Positions 61,212 through 64,000 of a stretch of 64,000 nt of DNA are shown here, piece by piece (the first letter of the stretch is position 1; each line of letters starts with the position of its first letter). The stretch is taken from assembly GCF_050433395.1 (NCBI RefSeq), contig NZ_JBNPXH010000008.1, positions 223,077 to 287,076 on the forward strand, read 5' to 3'. A program made the translations under genes and the position numbers. The notes under the pieces were generated by a model that saw nothing but the letters and a program-made list of their open reading frames with translations, had not been told where the DNA came from and did not search any database. The stretch is from Mobilitalea torta. Its GTDB lineage: Bacteria > Bacillota > Clostridia > Lachnospirales > Lachnospiraceae.

Positions 61212-61482
61212 AACTCTCTTAAAACAGTTATACAACGGAGAAATTTACCCCTCAGAAACCATTAACTGTAAAGCCCCGGAATATCGGGAGCTTTCCCATA
61301 AAATTAGTGACGAAACAGAGTATTTCAAAAAAATACTTTCGCCGGAGGACTGGAGCCAAATGGAACAGCTTAACGATATGATACATGACAGGTCAGCGGC
61401 TTGCAGCTATGAAAATTTCAGCTACGGCTTCCGGCTTGGTGTGGGCTTGATGATTGAAGCTCTTACAGACAGGAATAAGTAA
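61204..61482 (+). CDS. DUF6809-like small protein, copy 3
   Basis: A 92-residue paralogue: MTETLLKQLYNGEIYPSETI, a charged helix (ISDETEYFKKILSPEDWSQM) and FSYGFRLGVGLMIEAL. Overlaps copy 2 by 8 bp. The three copies differ widely in sequence, so the duplication is old, yet their order and ends are kept. They may form a hetero-oligomer (inference). Function unknown. Confidence 0.75.
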   Translation: MTETLLKQLYNGEIYPSETINCKAPEYRELSHKISDETEYFKKILSPEDWSQMEQLNDMIHDRSAACSYENFSYGFRLGVGLMIEALTDRNK

Positions 61483-61491
61483 GGACATGCC

Positions 61492-61516
61492 ACTTCGGGC
61501 CAACTTGGCGCGAAGT
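61492..61516. repeat. 25-bp palindrome, copy 2
   Basis: Starts ACTTCGGGCCAA and ends TTGGCGCGAAGT; one mismatch with copy 3. Lies just after the last DUF6809-like gene. Confidence 0.85.
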
Positions 61517-61575
61517 TCCGCAAGGTATCCAGAGGCTTTCCCCCTCTGGAACTCCCCCCACTCGCCGTGTGGCAG

Positions 61576-61610
61576 AGGTTCCCATGTGAAAGGACATGGG
61601 AACCTTTCTG
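61576..61610 (+). terminator. terminator-like hairpin after the DUF6809-like genes
   Basis: AGGTTCCCATGT (61576-61587) pairs exactly with ACATGGGAACCT (61594-61605), loop GAAAGG, followed by TTCTGTTT. Confidence 0.7.
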
Positions 61611-61817
61611 TTTAGTGTGGGCTTCGGCTTATGTCAATGGGCTTTTGCGGCATATGCTCCGTTCCGTCCGCTATTCCACATTCCCATTGACAACGCCTTT
61701 CGCCGTTTGGTTTTCTCTGTTCTTTGGAGGAGGTCGGGGGTACGGGGGCAGAACCACCGTAAAAACTAACGATTACCGCAATGTAGCGGAGCCGGTTTTG
61801 CCGTAGAATGGAGAGGA

Positions 61818-61953
61818 CGGCAACGGGGCAGGATTTTATCCTGTTCCCCGTTGTCGGCGGCGCAATGGAACGGCAAAAATCCAGCCAGTCAAAGGGTTTA
61901 AGAGTGGAGATTTTGCGAATGCAAAATACTACTCGGCCCTTGACTGGCTGGAT
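61818..61953. repeat. tandem hairpins in the mobile element (possible transfer-origin or RNA structure)
   Basis: First hairpin: CAACGGGG/CCCCGTTG with CAGGAT/ATCCTG (61821-61853, 2-nt bulge). Second: ATCCAGCCAGTCAAAGGG (61879-61896) pairs with CCCTTGACTGGCTGGAT (61937-61953) with one bulge, enclosing ATTTTGC/GCAAAAT (61910-61927). The 61483-61991 interval holds these, palindrome copy 2 and a terminator, but no gene. Confidence 0.65.
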
Positions 61954-61991
61954 AGGCATAGCGACTATTTTGATAGTTCAGTAGGGCATTT

Positions 61992-62507
61992 TTAGCTAGG
62001 TATAACGGTTGTTAATAGGTCAAATCGTTTTAAACTGTTGATATACTCCGCAACACAAACGTAATTTTGCAAATCCTTTTCATCTAGCCCTCTAAAGGCA
62101 TAAAGTTCATCCCAAAGCATAGTACTTCCTTCAACCATAAAGAAACCTGTTACTGTATCTATCCCGACAAAGATTCTGGTAATATCACCACCCCAAACAT
62201 TTACAGAATCTTTATTTTCATCTTGATACAGAACTTTACCTTTTCCAGCATTCTCAAGGAAAAAGGTTCTTGGTGCAGGGGCCATTCCCTCAGGCAATTT
62301 TTCTGCATAAGGCTCATTCTGGGTAACATTGCCAATGACGGCATCAGAAGCACTCTTATCGTGAATCTCGGTCAAAACATACTTTTCTTGTAGATAGTGA
62401 AGCAGTTCTGTTCCTGATTTCCTGTTGGGCTTTAACTTTTCTTTATAATGTACCCATATAGATTTCCATTCTTCAAGTATATCCTTGGTTGGCTCTTGTG
62501 TTATCAT
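61992..62507 (-). CDS. hypothetical protein, AT-rich element cargo
   Basis: A 171-residue protein of unknown family: ILEEWKSIWVHYKEKLKPNRKSGTELLHYLQEKYVLTEIHDK, then WGGDITRIFVGIDTVTGFFMVEG. Soluble, mildly acidic, no signal. GGAGG just upstream on the minus strand gives a good start. Its base composition is clearly more AT-rich than the surrounding element genes, so it was probably acquired separately. It has the size of an immunity protein but no toxin gene is visible beside it; this is only a guess. Confidence 0.6.
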   Translation of the reverse strand: MITQEPTKDILEEWKSIWVHYKEKLKPNRKSGTELLHYLQEKYVLTEIHDKSASDAVIGNVTQNEPYAEKLPEGMAPAPRTFFLENAGKGKVLYQDENKDSVNVWGGDITRIFVGIDTVTGFFMVEGSTMLWDELYAFRGLDEKDLQNYVCVAEYINSLKRFDLLTTVIPS

Positions 62508-62598
62508 TTCTTACCTCCATCTTCATAAAAACGTGAATATCCATTGTAATTACTCAATTCAACTAATATTTCAATGTTATCACACAACCCATAGCTTG

Positions 62599-63414
62599 TC
62601 ATTTCCTTTTCTTCCTGCCCTGCTTTCTACCCGGATTTTTCAAATGCTTGGACTTCCCCAGCACCCTCATCATCACTTCAAATTCAACCTCGGTCAGCTT
62701 GGTATAATCAATCCCCAACCGCCGACAATACAGGGCAACCTGTTTCTTCTGTGCGCTTCCCTCAATGCTGGAAACAAACTCTAAATCCTGCTTTAGCTCC
62801 CGCACAAAGTCGGTTTCCGGGGCGCTGTCGCTGTCCTGCCTGTGGGCTTGCTTTATGCCCTGAATGATACCGTCCATATCGTCATGCACCACATGACGGA
62901 AATATTCGTCCTCGTTGATATGGGAGGCATTCAGTATACGAATATGGCGGTTATATTCACCGGGGTGGTACTTCTTTTCTATGGTGTCCCTCGCCAGATT
63001 GATATAGGCATTGAGGTTCTGCACCTGCATACTGGCAATCCCGTCCACATAAATCTCAATGTCGGCCAGTAGCTTCACAAAGTCCCTGTGCGCCGCCATT
63101 TCACAAAATAGGCGGGCATTGATTGCTCCGCTTTTTAATAGCTCTATCATGGTATCACTCAAATGCAGTTCCGCAAGGTCTGTGTTTGGGTGATTTTTTG
63201 ATTCCGTCAGCCCCAGCAGGTAATCAGCGGATACGCCGTAGAATTTCGCCAGCGTCACAATGCTGGTGTGGCTGATGTCCTTGTAGTCCTCTGTTTCATA
63301 GTTGCCCAAAGCGGATTTTGAAATGCCCGTCCGCTGTTCCAACTGCTCCAAGGTAAGGCCCCGTTCCACCCGCAAATCCTTTAACCGCTCCTGTATGGTC
63401 AAGGCCGCATTCAT
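62599..63414 (-). CDS. XRE-family regulator of the mobile element
   Basis: A 271-residue protein. The N-terminal helix-turn-helix is TIQERLKDLRVERGLTLEQLEQRTGISKSALGNYE, with DISHTSIVTLAKFYGVSADYLLGLT completing the Cro/CI fold. The C-terminal ~190 residues are helical and not assigned, ending in a basic tail (KHLKNPGRKQGRKKRK). A longer frame runs to 63546, but AGGGGGG ahead of ATG 63414 sets the start. Its promoter carries an inverted repeat (63473-63490). It probably controls element gene expression. Confidence 0.88.
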   Translation of the reverse strand: MNAALTIQERLKDLRVERGLTLEQLEQRTGISKSALGNYETEDYKDISHTSIVTLAKFYGVSADYLLGLTESKNHPNTDLAELHLSDTMIELLKSGAINARLFCEMAAHRDFVKLLADIEIYVDGIASMQVQNLNAYINLARDTIEKKYHPGEYNRHIRILNASHINEDEYFRHVVHDDMDGIIQGIKQAHRQDSDSAPETDFVRELKQDLEFVSSIEGSAQKKQVALYCRRLGIDYTKLTEVEFEVMMRVLGKSKHLKNPGRKQGRKKRK

Positions 63415-63459
63415 AGCCGTATCCCCCCTTTTCTCCACATGGGTTTTCTCTGTATTCCC

Positions 63460-63490
63460 ATTATACCATACCTTTCCACAAACGTGGAAA
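63460..63490 (-). promoter_or_regulatory. promoter/operator of the element XRE gene
   Basis: Minus-strand -10 TATAAT (63465-63460). Inverted repeat TTTCCAC (63473-63479) / GTGGAAA (63484-63490) covers the -35 region, consistent with self-repression. The remaining 63415-63764 interval holds only palindrome copy 3. Confidence 0.5.
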
Positions 63491-63642
63491 TTTTCAATTT
63501 TCGCGGCGTTTTCCAACCTTGTGGATATACGGGACGGGCGGCCCAAAAAGTATACACTTGGATTAGTTCATCGATGGACAGCACAAGTGAATGACCGTCC
63601 GAAAGGGATACCACCCGCAGGGGAAGCACCGCCATGAACCGC

Positions 63643-63667
63643 ACTTCGGGCCAACTTGGCCCGAAGT
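63643..63667. repeat. 25-bp palindrome, copy 3 (perfect)
   Basis: Perfect arms ACTTCGGGCCAA and TTGGCCCGAAGT about a central C. Copies 1 and 2 each differ at one arm position. Confidence 0.9.
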
Positions 63668-63764
63668 TGCCGGGGAGCGTGCCAATGCGGGAATACGCCG
63701 CAGGAATGGGGCAGGAACGGCTTTCGGAAGAAACGGCAGAGGACAAAGAAAATGGAGGATACCC

Positions 63765-63923
63765 ATGAGAGATAAACTAAAACCAATCGAGCGCAGGCCG
63801 GACGGCTCCCTGCCCCGTATGACACCGGGACAGCGCAGGAGGGCAAACGCCCTCATACGCCGGGAGTGCTGTAACTATGATAACGGCAACTGCCTTTTGC
63901 TGGACTGTTGTCCGGCAAATTAG
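63765..63923 (+). pseudogene. truncated cysteine-rich VLP-type protein
   Basis: Starts after GGAGG and encodes KLKPIERRPDGSLPRMTPGQR, then RRANALIRRECCNYDNGNCLLLD, matching the N-terminal part of the cysteine-rich VLP proteins of Firmicutes integrative elements. After LLLD the expected D-G-D-T-C continuation is replaced by CCPAN and a stop; the remaining ~70 residues are lost. A deletion or junction at about 63900 seems likely. Zinc-finger function is probably gone. Confidence 0.65.
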
Positions 63924-64000
63924 GAGATACAGCAATCAGCACTTTATTTTAACCTGAATTCGGTGTAGGGCATCATTGATCGTCACTTTATCCGATACAG

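Larger units (their letters stand above)
59817..64000. mobile_element. integrative/mobilizable element (left part, incomplete)
   Basis: Begins at the break in the XRE gene and runs off the window. Contents are typical of Tn916/Tn1549-like and related integrative elements of gut Firmicutes: a small CopG-like regulator, DUF6809-like genes, an XRE regulator, a cysteine-rich VLP-type protein, and repeated palindromes and hairpins. No integrase, relaxase or coupling protein lies inside the window, so its class and completeness cannot be judged. The DNA is richer in G+C than the AT-rich flank, except for the 61992-62507 gene. Confidence 0.7.

Overview
The window looks like chromosome of a gut-type member of the Lachnospiraceae (Clostridium cluster XIVa). 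The evidence is the AGGAGG-type ribosome binding sites, a Firmicutes core block (spoVG, murC, dnaD, dnaC/dnaI-type loader, prs, pth, mfd, parvulin lipoprotein) and a carbohydrate gene set typical of plant- and host-glycan degraders. In Bacillus subtilis, spoVG, prs, pth and mfd lie in this order close to oriC, so this part of the window may be origin-proximal (inference). No rRNA, tRNA or CRISPR array was seen.

Layout. 0.2-8.6 kb: GH38 alpha-mannosidase and an aldose-epimerase-like protein, then an AraC regulator divergent from a TIM-barrel/Gfo-Idh-MocA/TIM-barrel set. The last two genes of that set are separated by three ~87-bp tandem repeats that fold into covarying hairpins. 8.6-9.7 kb is a gene graveyard: a GH2 peptide remnant, a duplicated methyltransferase 3' end and a NadE remnant. 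Next come dinB (9.7 kb) and a galactan locus at 11.0-16.9 kb: LacI regulator, CBM61-like lipoprotein, GH53 endo-galactanase without signal peptide, and an ABC importer lacking its own ATPase. 17-19.8 kb holds the intact methyltransferase and a fused double-kinase protein. 20-23.7 kb encodes a secreted five-CARDB, CBM, GH87-like alpha-1,3-glucanase. 24-33.8 kb mixes GNAT enzymes, a GH2 enzyme, AraC regulators (one fused to a degenerate GGDEF domain), a holin-like protein, a GH43-type galactanase and further remnants (radA, GNAT, ribokinase).

34-58 kb is mostly housekeeping: a YhaO/YhaN-type nuclease pair, a class A PBP with repetitive basic and acidic tails, spoVG, murC, a cluster of DnaA-box-like 9-mers, a strongly structured leader before dnaD, dnaC, prs, a heterodimeric ABC exporter, a beta-lactamase-fold hydrolase, a DUF4003 gene broken by an amber codon, pth, mfd and a parvulin lipoprotein.

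From about 59.82 kb the sequence changes to an integrative/mobilizable element. It begins inside a truncated XRE gene. It carries a CopG-like repressor with an overlapping operator-promoter, three tandem DUF6809-like genes, three copies of a 25-bp palindrome, nested hairpins, an XRE regulator and a truncated cysteine-rich VLP gene. No integrase or relaxase is seen before the window ends.

How the genes fit together: GH53, the sugar importer, GH2 and GH43 could cooperate on beta-galactans of plant cell walls; GH38 and GH87 extend the range to mannosides and alpha-1,3-glucans. Among the observations most worth following are the covarying tandem repeats (7.47-7.74 kb), the DnaA-box cluster plus dnaD leader (42.2-42.6 kb) and the repeated palindrome in the mobile element.
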